Under the pieces are notes generated by a model. It ran no database searches, was not told the origin of the DNA, and was given only the letters and a program-made list of their open reading frames with translations. From an uncultured Erysipelotrichaceae bacterium (GTDB lineage Bacteria > Bacillota_I > Bacilli_A > RFN20 > CAG-826): a stretch of DNA of 64,000 nucleotides. The stretch is from NCBI GenBank assembly GCA_902791935.1, contig CADAXQ010000002.1:1-64000 (forward strand). Reading direction: 5' to 3'. Both the position numbers and the translations under genes were made by a program. Below, one piece after another: positions 46,637 to 54,950 of the stretch. Position 1 is the first letter of the stretch. Each line of letters begins with the position of its first letter.

Positions 46637-47302
46637 TCAAAAGACATAGAGAAGCAAAGAGAAGTACATCAAGATGGTGCCAAGCAAGCAGAAAAGATGG
46701 AATACGAAATGTAGCCACTGGCTTTTCTTTGCACCAATGCTATAGAGGATGGCGCCTAAGCTATAGGCAAGACCGCCTAGTAATAACAAGAATGTGCCGT
46801 TCCAGAATCCAACGGCCATCGTCAACGGGTAGAACGAAATAATGATGGTCCATCCCATCAAAAGATAATCGATGTAGCAGAACACCTTGAATTTTGTGAG
46901 ATCGATTGAATTTAAAATGATGCCAAGAATGCCGAGTCCTAGCACAATCCCATAGATGGAATAACACCAGGCCGGGGAATCTTGTAATCCAACCAAGCAA
47001 TACGGGGTGTACGTCCCCATAATCAGAATGAAGACGTTGTTATGATCTAAGACCCGCCAAATTCGTTTTTCATCGGAGGGTGGCAATGCATGATAGATGG
47101 CGCTTCCTAAATAAAGCACGCCTGCGCAGATCAAAAAGGCAACGGCAGAAAGTAACGAAACGATACTTCCACTGCCGGCAGCTTTTTGGATTAAGAAAGG
47201 CGCGCCTAAAATGACCAAAATGTAGCCGATAAAGTGTGAAATTGAATTGGCTCGTTCTTGGGATACGGTGTAACGAGGTAAGGCCGTTTTTCTTGGTTCC
47301 AT
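46637..47302 (-). CDS. Hemolysin III/PAQR-family membrane protein
   Basis: 221 residues with seven membrane segments. The family's histidine and acidic motifs are present: NSISHFIGYILVILGAPF, GSAIYHALPPSDEKRIWRVLDHNNVF, and WLHFVFHLFCLLG near the C-terminus, which form a zinc site in PAQR receptors. Bacterial members (YqfA/TrhA type) are linked to membrane-lipid homeostasis; the haemolysin label is historical. Start ATG 47302. It is divergent from the CDF exporter gene. Confidence 0.88.
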   Translation of the reverse strand: MEPRKTALPRYTVSQERANSISHFIGYILVILGAPFLIQKAAGSGSIVSLLSAVAFLICAGVLYLGSAIYHALPPSDEKRIWRVLDHNNVFILIMGTYTPYCLVGLQDSPAWCYSIYGIVLGLGILGIILNSIDLTKFKVFCYIDYLLMGWTIIISFYPLTMAVGFWNGTFLLLLGGLAYSLGAILYSIGAKKSQWLHFVFHLFCLLGTILMYFSLLLYVF

Positions 47303-47341
47303 GGCTTCATCATAGAGTCAATTAGTTTCATTGTCAAGATA

Positions 47342-47362
47342 ATCTAGTTTTAATTACTAGAT
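47342..47362. promoter_or_regulatory. Inverted repeat between the PAQR and CDF genes
   Basis: ATCTAGT-N7-ACTAGAT, a perfect 7-bp inverted repeat with a 7-base spacer (21 bp total), resembling metalloregulator operators in form. It is followed by a smaller TTAGT-N4-ACTAA repeat next to a candidate -35 (TTGCAC) of the CDF gene. Confidence 0.4.
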
Positions 47363-47418
47363 ACCATTAGTTTGCACTAACCAAAAAAGGACCTAGACTA
47401 TACGTTATTCGAGTCATT

Positions 47419-48612
47419 ATGGTTACCTTATTAAGAAAACTATTCATTCGAAATTACCGTAACGTCCACGACGAAAAAGTACGGACTGCCCATGGTGTCT
47501 TAGCCGCTTGGTTTGGCTTAGTGAGCAACTTTTTGCTGGTGGCAATGAAAATCACGGCTGCCTTATTACTGGCTGCCAAAAGCAACTGGCAGGTTTTCTC
47601 TATCGCTTTACTTGCCGACGCCTTAAATAACGTCTCTGATATGGCGTCTTGCATGGTGACGTTATTTAGTTTCCGCCTTTCTTCCAAGAAACCGGATCAA
47701 GAACATCCTTTCGGCCATCAACGGATTGAATACATCGCCGCATTGATTGTCTCTATCTTGGTCTTATTCGTCGGCATCGAACTCTTGCGAGAATCCATCA
47801 CCAAGATTGTGGAAGGCACGTTAGTAGACTACGATGCCTTAACCTTAATCTTCTTAGGAGTCTCTATTTTTATTAAGGTATTACAAGGCTATGTGTATCT
47901 TGGCTTAGCAAAATGCATCTCGTCTTTAACACTAAAAGCCCAAGGCGTAGATGCTTTGATGGACGTGCTAACCACTACTTTAGTCTTGGTGAGCGCCATC
48001 TTTGCCATGAGCCCATTACACTGGAACTTCTTAGATGCTTGGACAGGCTTAGTCGTATCCTTATTTATTATTTATGAAGGCATCATGATGATTAAGGAAG
48101 CCTCGGATCCCTTGATCGGTGAACCGAATAACGAAAAACTATCCCAAGAGATTCAAAAGAAGGTTTTGTCGCACGATCAGGTTTTAGGCATTCATGACCT
48201 TATCATCCATTCTTATGGAACAAGCATCCAATACGTCACGTTTGATGTCGAAGTCAATCAGTCGATGAGTTTAGTCAGCGCTCACGAGTTGATTGATACC
48301 ATTGAACGAGAAATCCGTCATGACTTCCGCGTGCAAGTTTCCATCCATGTCGACCCTGTGGAAGTCGGGAATCCTACCTATGATACTTATAAGGCACGCG
48401 CATTAGCCATCGTGCAATCCGTGGACGAAAAGGCGAGCATCCACGATTTCCAGATTCAAAAAGGTGCCGAGTTCACCACCATCTCTTTCGACGTCTTGCT
48501 CCCTTATGTGGATGACAGCAAACGCAAAGACATCGCGGACGCCATCAAAACTGAATTCCAAAAAATCGACCCTAAATTTCATTTCTCCATTCAATTTGAC
48601 CACCCGTATTAA
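47419..48612 (+). CDS. Cation diffusion facilitator (CDF) metal exporter, Mn-type by motif
   Basis: 397 residues. Six membrane segments and a cytoplasmic C-terminal domain, apparently with a second ferredoxin-like extension (the usual length is about 300). Metal-site motifs: LLADALNNVSDM in helix 2 (N-x3-D) and VDALMDVL in helix 5 (D-x3-D). Zinc CDFs have D-x3-D and H-x3-D. The N/D plus D/D set is the one reported for manganese exporters such as MntE, so Mn2+ (or Fe2+) is the likely cargo. HPFGHQRIEYIAAL is the conserved loop. It expels metal from the cytoplasm. Start ATG 47419, without a strong ribosome site. Confidence 0.85.
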   Translation: MVTLLRKLFIRNYRNVHDEKVRTAHGVLAAWFGLVSNFLLVAMKITAALLLAAKSNWQVFSIALLADALNNVSDMASCMVTLFSFRLSSKKPDQEHPFGHQRIEYIAALIVSILVLFVGIELLRESITKIVEGTLVDYDALTLIFLGVSIFIKVLQGYVYLGLAKCISSLTLKAQGVDALMDVLTTTLVLVSAIFAMSPLHWNFLDAWTGLVVSLFIIYEGIMMIKEASDPLIGEPNNEKLSQEIQKKVLSHDQVLGIHDLIIHSYGTSIQYVTFDVEVNQSMSLVSAHELIDTIEREIRHDFRVQVSIHVDPVEVGNPTYDTYKARALAIVQSVDEKASIHDFQIQKGAEFTTISFDVLLPYVDDSKRKDIADAIKTEFQKIDPKFHFSIQFDHPY

Positions 48613-48614
48613 TT

Positions 48615-48643
48615 TTGGAAAAATCCACAAAACATGCTAAAAT
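48615..48643 (+). promoter_or_regulatory. Promoter of the superoxide reductase gene
   Basis: -35 TTGGAA (48615-48620), 17-base spacer, -10 TAAAAT (48638-48643) with an extended TGC in front. The message would start about 18 bases before the ATG, just ahead of the GGAGG site. Confidence 0.75.
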
Positions 48644-48667
48644 GTGCTTGTTTTGGAGGAAATATCC

Positions 48668-49042
48668 ATGGAGCTTATCGAGTTTTACCGTTGTCCCAAT
48701 TGCGACAACGTCGTCACCCGTCTTTCTTCCGCATGCGGCAGAATGATCTGCTGCGGAAGCCAAATGGTCAAATTAGAACCGAAGACCGCTGACTTAGGGC
48801 AAGAAAAACACACCCCTGTTTTAACGCATAAAGATGGTGTGTTAACCGCTGCCTGTGGTTCGGTTCCTCATCCGATGGAGCCAAAGCACTACATCGAATG
48901 GATGGCTTTGCAAACGGAAGGACGTCTTGAAATCGTCTATCTCAAACCGGGCGAAAAAGCCGAAGCTTCATGGCCGGATGTACAGCACGGCGCCGTCTTT
49001 GCCTATTGTAATCTCCATGGCCTCTGGGTCACCACCTTCTAG
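48668..49042 (+). CDS. Desulfoferrodoxin-type superoxide reductase
   Basis: 124 residues from the ATG at 48668 (TTGGAGGA upstream). N-terminal desulforedoxin-like iron site: YRCPNCDN and ICCGSQM (four Cys). Catalytic Fe(His4Cys) site: the Glu-Lys-His of QEKHTPV, then VPHPMEPKHYIEW and CNLHG. It reduces superoxide to hydrogen peroxide without releasing oxygen, the usual defence of anaerobes. The next gene starts five bases later. Two-iron type, complete. Its presence is a good indication of an anaerobic lifestyle. Confidence 0.95.
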   Translation: MELIEFYRCPNCDNVVTRLSSACGRMICCGSQMVKLEPKTADLGQEKHTPVLTHKDGVLTAACGSVPHPMEPKHYIEWMALQTEGRLEIVYLKPGEKAEASWPDVQHGAVFAYCNLHGLWVTTF

Positions 49043-49047
49043 CTTCC

Positions 49048-50292
49048 ATGGCGAAGAAACGCGCACTTGTCCTCTGCGGAGGAGGATCTTTAGGAGCCTA
49101 TGAATTTGGCTGCTGGCAATACTTTAGAGAAAAGAATATGACGTTCGATGCCGTTTATGGCGCCTCGATTGGGGCTTTAAACGGCGCGATGATTGTTTCC
49201 GACGCCTTCAATGAAGCCGCCCATTTATGGAATACCATTACGGTGAATCAGGTCATTGATAAAGGCATGAATCTCAATGCTGACACGTTAAGCGAATACG
49301 GTGCGGAAGGATTATTCCGGTTTGCCCGTTCTTATTTCCGTAATTCTGGCGCCGATATTTCTCCTTTGGTGGAAGTCGTCAAAAACGCGATCAATCCTCA
49401 CAAAGTCAAAACAAGTTCCATTCCCTTTGGCATCGTCACGACTTCTTATCCTGGCATGAAAGAAAAGGACATCAACGTTCAAAAGGAGTTGTCCGAAGAA
49501 GAGATTCTTCCTTACTTGCACGCTTCTAGCGCTTGTTGGCCAATCTTCCCGATTATGAAGGTTGGAAAGAACCGTTTTGTTGACGGAGGATTTACCAATA
49601 ACTTACCCATTGATTTCGCTTTAAGAGAAGGCGCGGATGAAATCATAGCCATACGGTTAAAATCATATCCACCAACGCCGCAACATGTGGAACTTTGTTC
49701 GTTGCCAAACGTCACGACCATCTATTCCCGTCATGACTTAGGATCCATTATGGATTTCACACCAGAAGTCTTGAAACGGAATATTCGCTTTGGCTATTTG
49801 GATGCCAAAAAGATGTTTGGTGATGCGATTGGATTCGATTACACCTTCTCTGATTGGGGACCTTACGAATCCATTGCGGACCACTTCTTCTTAGATTCCA
49901 TCCGTGAAGATCCATTATGGTTCTCGGCCCTTCAAAAAGAATTCAGCGACGCGAGAACAAAACCAGAAACATCAAAAGATTATTTCTTGCTAACCATTGA
50001 AAGAATGGGAAAATGGTTGTCGATTCCTGAAGATGAAGAATATTCTTTGGTTGACTTCTTTTCCAAGGTAGTCAACACCGCACGCGAGATTAAGTTATCC
50101 CCCAAAGACAGCGTTAAATTCCAGAAAGGTACAAACCGCGCTTTAACCAAGCAAGAAAAGCCGGCTTACCTTGCCTATCTAAGTCACCAAATCCGTCACC
50201 AGCATCAAGTCAAAGGGTTAAAGACGGTTGTCAAACGCAATCCCGAAATCTTCTTAATTTGCGACTTACTAAAAACCATTCTTACCGCATAA
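49048..50292 (+). CDS. Patatin-like phospholipase
   Basis: 414 residues. Catalytic features of the patatin family: oxyanion hole GGGSLGAY (about 11-18), nucleophile elbow GASIG (Ser in G-x-S-x-G, about 39-43) and the dyad Asp in FVDGGFTNNLP (about 173-183). It should hydrolyse acyl esters of phospholipids or lysolipids. No signal peptide; cytoplasmic or membrane-peripheral. The C-terminal 130 residues are family-specific helices of unknown role. It follows the superoxide reductase gene by five bases without its own ribosome site, so it is probably co-transcribed. The pair ends in a strong terminator. Confidence 0.88.
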   Translation: MAKKRALVLCGGGSLGAYEFGCWQYFREKNMTFDAVYGASIGALNGAMIVSDAFNEAAHLWNTITVNQVIDKGMNLNADTLSEYGAEGLFRFARSYFRNSGADISPLVEVVKNAINPHKVKTSSIPFGIVTTSYPGMKEKDINVQKELSEEEILPYLHASSACWPIFPIMKVGKNRFVDGGFTNNLPIDFALREGADEIIAIRLKSYPPTPQHVELCSLPNVTTIYSRHDLGSIMDFTPEVLKRNIRFGYLDAKKMFGDAIGFDYTFSDWGPYESIADHFFLDSIREDPLWFSALQKEFSDARTKPETSKDYFLLTIERMGKWLSIPEDEEYSLVDFFSKVVNTAREIKLSPKDSVKFQKGTNRALTKQEKPAYLAYLSHQIRHQHQVKGLKTVVKRNPEIFLICDLLKTILTA

Positions 50293-50295
50293 GAA

Positions 50296-50330
50296 AAGGC
50301 AGCCGAGGCTGCCTTATCTTTTGCTTGTTT
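50296..50330. terminator. Bidirectional terminator between the patatin gene and gpmA
   Basis: Stem AAGGCAGC/GCTGCCTT (50296-50303 with 50308-50315). T-rich sequence follows on the plus strand (ATCTTTTGCTTGTTTTTTT), and TTTTCTT follows on the minus strand. It serves two convergent genes. Confidence 0.88.
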
Positions 50331-50332
50331 TT

Positions 50333-51040
50333 TTACAAATAGTATTTGTTCAAAACCTTGAGGGTCTTTTCGTCTAATTCATAGACGAGCGGTTTTCCAG
50401 TCGGGATTTCGACACTAATGATTTGCGCCGGAGTGAGATTCTCAAGCATCATGACGATCGAACGAAGCGAATTGCCATGGGCTGCAATCAAGACGGTTTT
50501 GCCCGCTTTGATTTCCGGAGCAATCTTCTCATCGAAATATGGTTTTACCCGTTTGGCCGTATCAATCAAGCATTCGGTTAATGGGCAATCATCAAGAGTC
50601 ATTTCGCCTTTACGGATGAGTTCTTGATATTTTTCTTGGTTGCCTGGCCAACGTGGATCGTCACGGGTTAACGCGAGCGGCGGAACATCGGCACTGCGAC
50701 GCCAAATGTGGACTTGCTCTTCGCCCCACTTCTTCGCAGAGTCAGCTTTGTTGAGTCCTTGAAGAGCGCCATAGTGACGTTCATTGAGACGCCAAGAATA
50801 GAATTTCGGGCAATCGGATTGTCCCATTTCTTCTAAGGCGAAATCCATGGTGTGGTTCGCGCGTTTCAAGACAGAAGAGAATGCCACATCAAAGTGATAG
50901 CCATCCTTCTTCAATAATTTGCCCGCTTCATGGGCTTCTTTCACGCCGTTTTCACTGAGTTCAACATCGGTCCATCCAGTGAAGAGATTCTTTAAGTTCC
51001 ATTCGGATTGACCATGGCGTAACAAGACTAGTTTGATCAT
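50333..51040 (-). CDS. gpmA: 2,3-bisphosphoglycerate-dependent phosphoglycerate mutase
   Basis: 235 residues. Phosphohistidine motif [10 protein letters not shown] (about 6-15), [13 protein letters not shown], the substrate loop [15 protein letters not shown], and AAHGNSLRS with the second active-site His. It interconverts 3- and 2-phosphoglycerate in glycolysis. Start ATG 51040 with AAGGAAGGAA upstream. Single gene; a TATAAT box is about 33 bases before the start. Confidence 0.96.
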   Translation of the reverse strand: MIKLVLLRHGQSEWNLKNLFTGWTDVELSENGVKEAHEAGKLLKKDGYHFDVAFSSVLKRANHTMDFALEEMGQSDCPKFYSWRLNERHYGALQGLNKADSAKKWGEEQVHIWRRSADVPPLALTRDDPRWPGNQEKYQELIRKGEMTLDDCPLTECLIDTAKRVKPYFDEKIAPEIKAGKTVLIAAHGNSLRSIVMMLENLTPAQIISVEIPTGKPLVYELDEKTLKVLNKYYL

Positions 51041-51060
51041 AGGTTTATTGTGTTCCTTCC

Positions 51061-51306
51061 TTAACGAGGAACATTATAGACAATCTTCACCTTCTTATCA
51101 TGGCAAATCGTCATTACTGGCTTAGAAGAACGCATTCTCACCGAATTATCGTTTTCTAAGAATTCAAATAGACGATTCGGGAAGCAAAATCCAAAACCCC
51201 TACTTTTAGCCCAGTCAGTGAGTAAGTCATCACAAAAGTCGGGATTTTGAATTATGTGCGACTTAAACTTCAAAATTTGAGCAAACTCGCTTTCATGAAA
51301 ATTTTC
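51061..51306 (-). pseudogene. Possible remnant of an unknown gene
   Basis: An open stretch runs on the minus strand from about 51306 to a stop at 51061, encoding about 80 residues (including HIIQNPDFCDDLLTDWAKSR and NRLFEFLENDNSVRMRSS). It has no ATG, only a TTG (51273) without ribosome site, and its end covers the gpmA promoter. The amino-acid composition looks protein-like, but I recognise no family. It is best read as the tail of a decayed gene; chance openness is possible. Confidence 0.3.
51073..51078 (-). promoter_or_regulatory. -10 box of gpmA
   Basis: Minus-strand TATAAT (context GTCTATAATG) 33 bases upstream of the gpmA ATG, leaving room for the AAGGAAGG ribosome site. No convincing -35. 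Confidence 0.5.
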
Positions 51307-51342
51307 TGAAAAATGAAAATGAATTTTTTATAATTAGTTTTA

Positions 51343-51388
51343 AAATACAATGTATATTATAAATATATATTTGTAATACTTTGTATTT
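51343..51388. promoter_or_regulatory. Inverted repeat at the DinJ-type antitoxin promoter
   Basis: Arms AAATACAATGTATA (51343-51356) and AATACTTTGTATTT (51375-51388) match 12 of 14 positions when inverted, and the right arm lies in the spacer between -35 and -10. RelB/DinJ antitoxins bind such sites to repress their own promoter. Confidence 0.5.
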
Positions 51389-51399
51389 ACGAATAATAT
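51371..51399 (+). promoter_or_regulatory. Promoter of the DinJ-type antitoxin gene
   Basis: -35 TTGTAA (51371-51376), 17-base spacer, -10 TAATAT (51394-51399), about 18 bases before the ATG at 51417. Confidence 0.65.
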
Positions 51400-51416
51400 A
51401 TAAACGAGGTACAGAT

Positions 51417-51626
51417 ATGGATAAGGAAATTATTACGATTCGTGTAGATCGCGAAACAAAAGAGGATGCACAAGACTTATTTGACGATATTGGCATCACA
51501 ATGAGCGCGGCCATCAACATCTTCTTACGGCAATGCGTAAAAGAAGGGAAAATCCCTTTTGAGCTTGCCAAAAGCAAGACTTCTAATGCTGGCCGGAAGA
51601 TTAAACCCCTCTATCGGAGCAAATAA
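51417..51626 (+). CDS. RelB/DinJ-family antitoxin without an adjacent toxin
   Basis: 69 residues from the ATG at 51417 (GAGGT upstream; an in-frame ATG 12 codons earlier lies over the promoter). Ribbon-helix-helix N-terminus ITIRVDRETKEDAQDLFDDI followed by GITMSAAINIFLRQCVKEGKIPFEL, the RelB/DinJ signature. Such antitoxins neutralise a RelE/YafQ mRNA-cleaving toxin normally encoded directly after them. Here the 86 bases downstream hold only a terminator, and the next gene is galE on the other strand. It may be an orphan that guards against incoming toxins, or a relic of a lost pair. Confidence 0.88.
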   Translation: MDKEIITIRVDRETKEDAQDLFDDIGITMSAAINIFLRQCVKEGKIPFELAKSKTSNAGRKIKPLYRSK

Positions 51627-51660
51627 TCTCTTCTAATCCTTTTATATATAAGGATAAGGA

Positions 51661-51696
51661 AAAGGCACCCTAGATTGACCTCTAGAGTGCCTTTTT
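51661..51696. terminator. Bidirectional terminator between the antitoxin gene and galE
   Basis: Stem of 13 pairs with one mismatch (51662-51674 with 51681-51693, AAGGCAC and GTGCCTT outermost); TTTTT follows on the plus strand and TTTTCC on the minus strand. Confidence 0.85.
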
Positions 51697-51712
51697 AATG
51701 TTCAGGCTTGTT

Positions 51713-52729
51713 TTATTGAATGCCGTTTGGATTCATTTTCTGGAAATGATAGGCATCGCGGCACGCGTCAGCAATGGTGAACCGGGCCTTCCAGCCTAAT
51801 TCACGATAGGCTTTGTCACAATTCGCATAGTTCACGGCAACGTCGCCTTCCCGACGTGGAGCAATCACATAAGGAATCTTCACGTGATTGGCTTCTTCGA
51901 ATGCATGGACAAGCTCTAAGACGGTTGTTCCTTTGCCAGTTCCTAAGTTATAGATAACCAAACCAGGGTTTTGTTCGAGCTTTTTCAAGGTTGCCACATG
52001 GCCTTCGGCTAAATCCACAACGTGAATAAAGTCACGAACGCCAGTTCCATCCGGCGTCGGATAATCATTGCCGAACACTTTCAAGCACTTCAATTTGCCG
52101 ATGGCGACTTGAGAAACATACGGCAATAAGTTATTCGGAATGCCGTTTGGATCTTCGCCTAAGAGGCCAGATGGGTGGGCACCAATCGGGTTAAAATAAC
52201 GAAGCAAAGCGATGTTTAACGTCGGATCCGCTTTATAAACGTCCTTTAAGATACGTTCGATCATGACTTTGGTTTCGCCATAAGGATTGGTGGCTTCGGA
52301 GACAGGATCCGTTTCCACTAACGGGACGCGTTCGGGAACGCCATATACCGTCGCGCTCGAAGAGAAAATCAAGTTCTTCACGCCATATTTTCGCATCAAA
52401 TCCACGATCACAAGGGCACTATCGAGATTGTTCCGATAATATTCAATCGGCTTATAAACCGATTCGCCGACTGCTTTATAACCAGCAAAGTGAATGACGG
52501 CATCGATTTGATTTTCTTGGAAAATTTTCTCAGTTTTCGCTTGGTCTGTCACATCGACTTCATAGAATTTCGGACGGACATGCGTAATGGTCTCGATTCG
52601 GTCCAAAACCGCTAACTTGGCGTTATAAAGATCGTCCACGATAATCGGTTGATAACCTTTTTCTAACAACGCAATGACGGTCTCGCTTCCAATAAAGCCT
52701 AAACCGCCTGTCACAAGGATATTCTTCAT
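51713..52729 (-). CDS. galE: UDP-glucose 4-epimerase
   Basis: 338 residues. NAD-binding GGLGFIGSET (7-16), FAGYKAVGESV, FSSSATVYG with the catalytic Ser, NPYGETKVMIE with the Tyr-x3-Lys pair, and RYFNPIGAHPSG, which is typical of GalE. It interconverts UDP-glucose and UDP-galactose for galactose use and for cell-surface sugars. It is the last gene of the prfA...galE run, overlapping the DUF1836 gene by four bases. Confidence 0.96.
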   Translation of the reverse strand: MKNILVTGGLGFIGSETVIALLEKGYQPIIVDDLYNAKLAVLDRIETITHVRPKFYEVDVTDQAKTEKIFQENQIDAVIHFAGYKAVGESVYKPIEYYRNNLDSALVIVDLMRKYGVKNLIFSSSATVYGVPERVPLVETDPVSEATNPYGETKVMIERILKDVYKADPTLNIALLRYFNPIGAHPSGLLGEDPNGIPNNLLPYVSQVAIGKLKCLKVFGNDYPTPDGTGVRDFIHVVDLAEGHVATLKKLEQNPGLVIYNLGTGKGTTVLELVHAFEEANHVKIPYVIAPRREGDVAVNYANCDKAYRELGWKARFTIADACRDAYHFQKMNPNGIQ

Positions 52730-53526
52730 TTCGATTTTCCTTCTTTCTTTTTTGCTTTCTTTGCCGCTTTCTTCTTTTCGGCATCTTTCTGCTTTTCGTT
52801 TTCTAGCGTCTTCTTCTCATTGATGGCGTTTTCGTGAATCTGGGCCACACGCTCCGCAGCATGTTTGGCTTGGCGCATCTCATGACGAATTTCATGGGAA
52901 CCGGGTTGGAAATCCTTCTCATCGAAGGAATCGCCAATCATATCTTTGGCCAAGTATTGTAGGAGCGCATGCGACATTTGCTGATAAACGGCCGATTGAA
53001 TCGCCATTCTCATGGCAATGAGTCCAAGAGAATCCCGGAAATATTGATCGGCTTGTTCCGGGTCTTTCTTCTTGTTCTTTTCATAGGTTTCATAGAACCG
53101 TTCTACCCGTAATGCGGTGCGATTCCCGACATCATGGAAGACGTCTTCCGTCATGTTCTTATAGAACTTATAAAGAACAGATTTATCTGAGCTGACGTCA
53201 TCATCCATCCCGATTAATAAGGCAATGTCACTCATGGAAAGGACGCTTTTTAGCGAAGTAATCGCTAAAAGGTATCCCAAATGGTTCACGTTGTATTTCT
53301 TTTTATCGGGCTCGGCGATGATCTTTGCTTTCACGTAGTTATTGACCATGAATGAAGTTAATAACTGGCGGTCTTTTGTGGAAAGAGGTTCTAATGTTTG
53401 ATTCACATAGGCGACCACCTGTTCCATATATAAAGGAATCGAAGGGAGTTCCGCATAAGACGGAAGCGTCACGTTCTTTGTGGAAGCAAGATATTGCCGT
53501 AATTCGTCTAGCTCTTTCTCTTTCAT
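52726..53526 (-). CDS. DUF1836 family protein
   Basis: 266 residues. The central part matches DUF1836: LPSYAELPSIPLYMEQVVAY, then TSFMVNNYVKAKIIAEPDKKKY and HLGYLLAITSLKSVLSMSDIALLI. This has the look of a MerR-like helix-turn-helix with dimer helices; the function is unknown. The last 40 residues are a Lys/Ala/Glu-rich tail (EKQKDAEKKKAAKKAKKKEG) that may bind nucleic acid. It overlaps gatB upstream and galE downstream by four bases each, so it is firmly part of this operon. Confidence 0.8.
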   Translation of the reverse strand: MKEKELDELRQYLASTKNVTLPSYAELPSIPLYMEQVVAYVNQTLEPLSTKDRQLLTSFMVNNYVKAKIIAEPDKKKYNVNHLGYLLAITSLKSVLSMSDIALLIGMDDDVSSDKSVLYKFYKNMTEDVFHDVGNRTALRVERFYETYEKNKKKDPEQADQYFRDSLGLIAMRMAIQSAVYQQMSHALLQYLAKDMIGDSFDEKDFQPGSHEIRHEMRQAKHAAERVAQIHENAINEKKTLENEKQKDAEKKKAAKKAKKKEGKSK

Positions 53527-54950
53527 CGCTTCTTGATTTCCTCTTGCAGTGTCTTAGAGACCTCTGCGGGATTGACTTTGCCGTGGCTTGCTTTCATGAC
53601 TTGGCCTACTAAGAAGCCCAAAACACGTTGGTTGCCTGCTTTGTAGTCCGCGATAGATTTTGGATTTTGGTCCAAAACATCGGTCACAAACTTCAAAATG
53701 ACATTGCTGTCAGAGACTTGCGCCACAATATGTAACGCTTCTTTGGCTTCTTTCGGGCTGACGGAATTGGCTAAGACATAGTTTAAGATGTCGACGCATT
53801 GTTTATGTGACAAGCCATCTTTTTCTTGCCCGGTGATGATTTCGCCTAACGTCTTTGGGCTTAAGGCGAAGTCTTGGATAGCAACGCCTTCCTTGTTGAG
53901 ATACGTATTCACCTCAACAATCAGGTAATTGGCTAAATCTTTTGCGTTTTGCACGAAAGGCACGCCGGCTTCAAAGTAAGCAGCCATCTTCGGATCAGAC
54001 AAGATAATTTCAGCATCCGAACGCGATAATCCCATTGCCAAATAACGTTCTTTCTTCGCGTCATAAAGCTCGGGGCAAGTATCAATCGCGTTTTGCACGA
54101 AGTCATCGGAAAGATGAATCGGCGGGATGTTTGGTTCACAGAAATATTTATAGTCGACGGCGTCGGTCTTGACCCGCATTAACACCGTTTTGCCTGAACC
54201 TTCATCCCAACGTCTTGTTTCCTGACGAACTTTTTCGCCCGAAAGGAGCAAGCGCGATTGTCTTGCGATTTCGTAGTCGATCGCTAACTCAATGTTCTTG
54301 AAGGAGTTAATGTTCTTGATTTCGACTTTCGTGCCGAATTCTTTTTGCCCATAAGGACGGATGGATACGTTTGTATCGCAACGAAGCGATCCCTCTTCCA
54401 TCTTGCCGTCGGATGTGCCGGTATAAACGACAATATTCCGAATCGCTTCGGCATATTCCCGCGCTTCCGTGCCATTAGAAATCTCGGGCAACGAAACAAT
54501 TTCACAAAGTGGAACACCAGCACGGTTATAGTCCATTAACGTGTAATCCATGAAGTGCTCTTGTTTGCACGTATCTTCTTCCATGTGAATGCGCTCAATG
54601 CCAATGCGTTTTTTGCCACCTGGCACTTCGACATACACATAGCCATTTTTCCCGATTGGGCGAGCTTGTTGCGTAATCTGGAAGCCCTTAGGAAGGTCAG
54701 AATAGAAATAGTTTTTGCGGTCGAAATATAACGTATGGTCAATCGTCATATGTAAGGCATTTGCCACACGAATGGCGTTGATCACCGCTTGTTTGTTCAC
54801 GACTGGCATCGTGCCCGGGAAGGCCATATCTAACGGCGCGACCTGCGTATTCGGATCACGCGAAAAGCCATTCGGAGCCGAAGAGAACATCTTCGACTTC
54901 GTTTTTTGTTGGACGTGGATCTCTAACCCAATGACGGCTTCAAAGTTCAT
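53523..54950 (-). CDS. gatB: Aspartyl/glutamyl-tRNA amidotransferase subunit B
   Basis: 475 residues, full length. Opening FEAVIGLEIHVQQKTKSKMFS, then DLPKGFQITQ, MEEDTCKQEH (the usual LEED region), RAGVPLCEIV, MEEGSLRCDTNVSIRP and KNINSFKN, all GatB signatures. GatB binds the misacylated Glu-tRNA(Gln) or Asp-tRNA(Asn) and activates it with ATP for amidation. The C-terminal YqeY-like tail domain is present. It overlaps gatA by four bases. Confidence 0.97.
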   Translation of the reverse strand: MNFEAVIGLEIHVQQKTKSKMFSSAPNGFSRDPNTQVAPLDMAFPGTMPVVNKQAVINAIRVANALHMTIDHTLYFDRKNYFYSDLPKGFQITQQARPIGKNGYVYVEVPGGKKRIGIERIHMEEDTCKQEHFMDYTLMDYNRAGVPLCEIVSLPEISNGTEAREYAEAIRNIVVYTGTSDGKMEEGSLRCDTNVSIRPYGQKEFGTKVEIKNINSFKNIELAIDYEIARQSRLLLSGEKVRQETRRWDEGSGKTVLMRVKTDAVDYKYFCEPNIPPIHLSDDFVQNAIDTCPELYDAKKERYLAMGLSRSDAEIILSDPKMAAYFEAGVPFVQNAKDLANYLIVEVNTYLNKEGVAIQDFALSPKTLGEIITGQEKDGLSHKQCVDILNYVLANSVSPKEAKEALHIVAQVSDSNVILKFVTDVLDQNPKSIADYKAGNQRVLGFLVGQVMKASHGKVNPAEVSKTLQEEIKKR

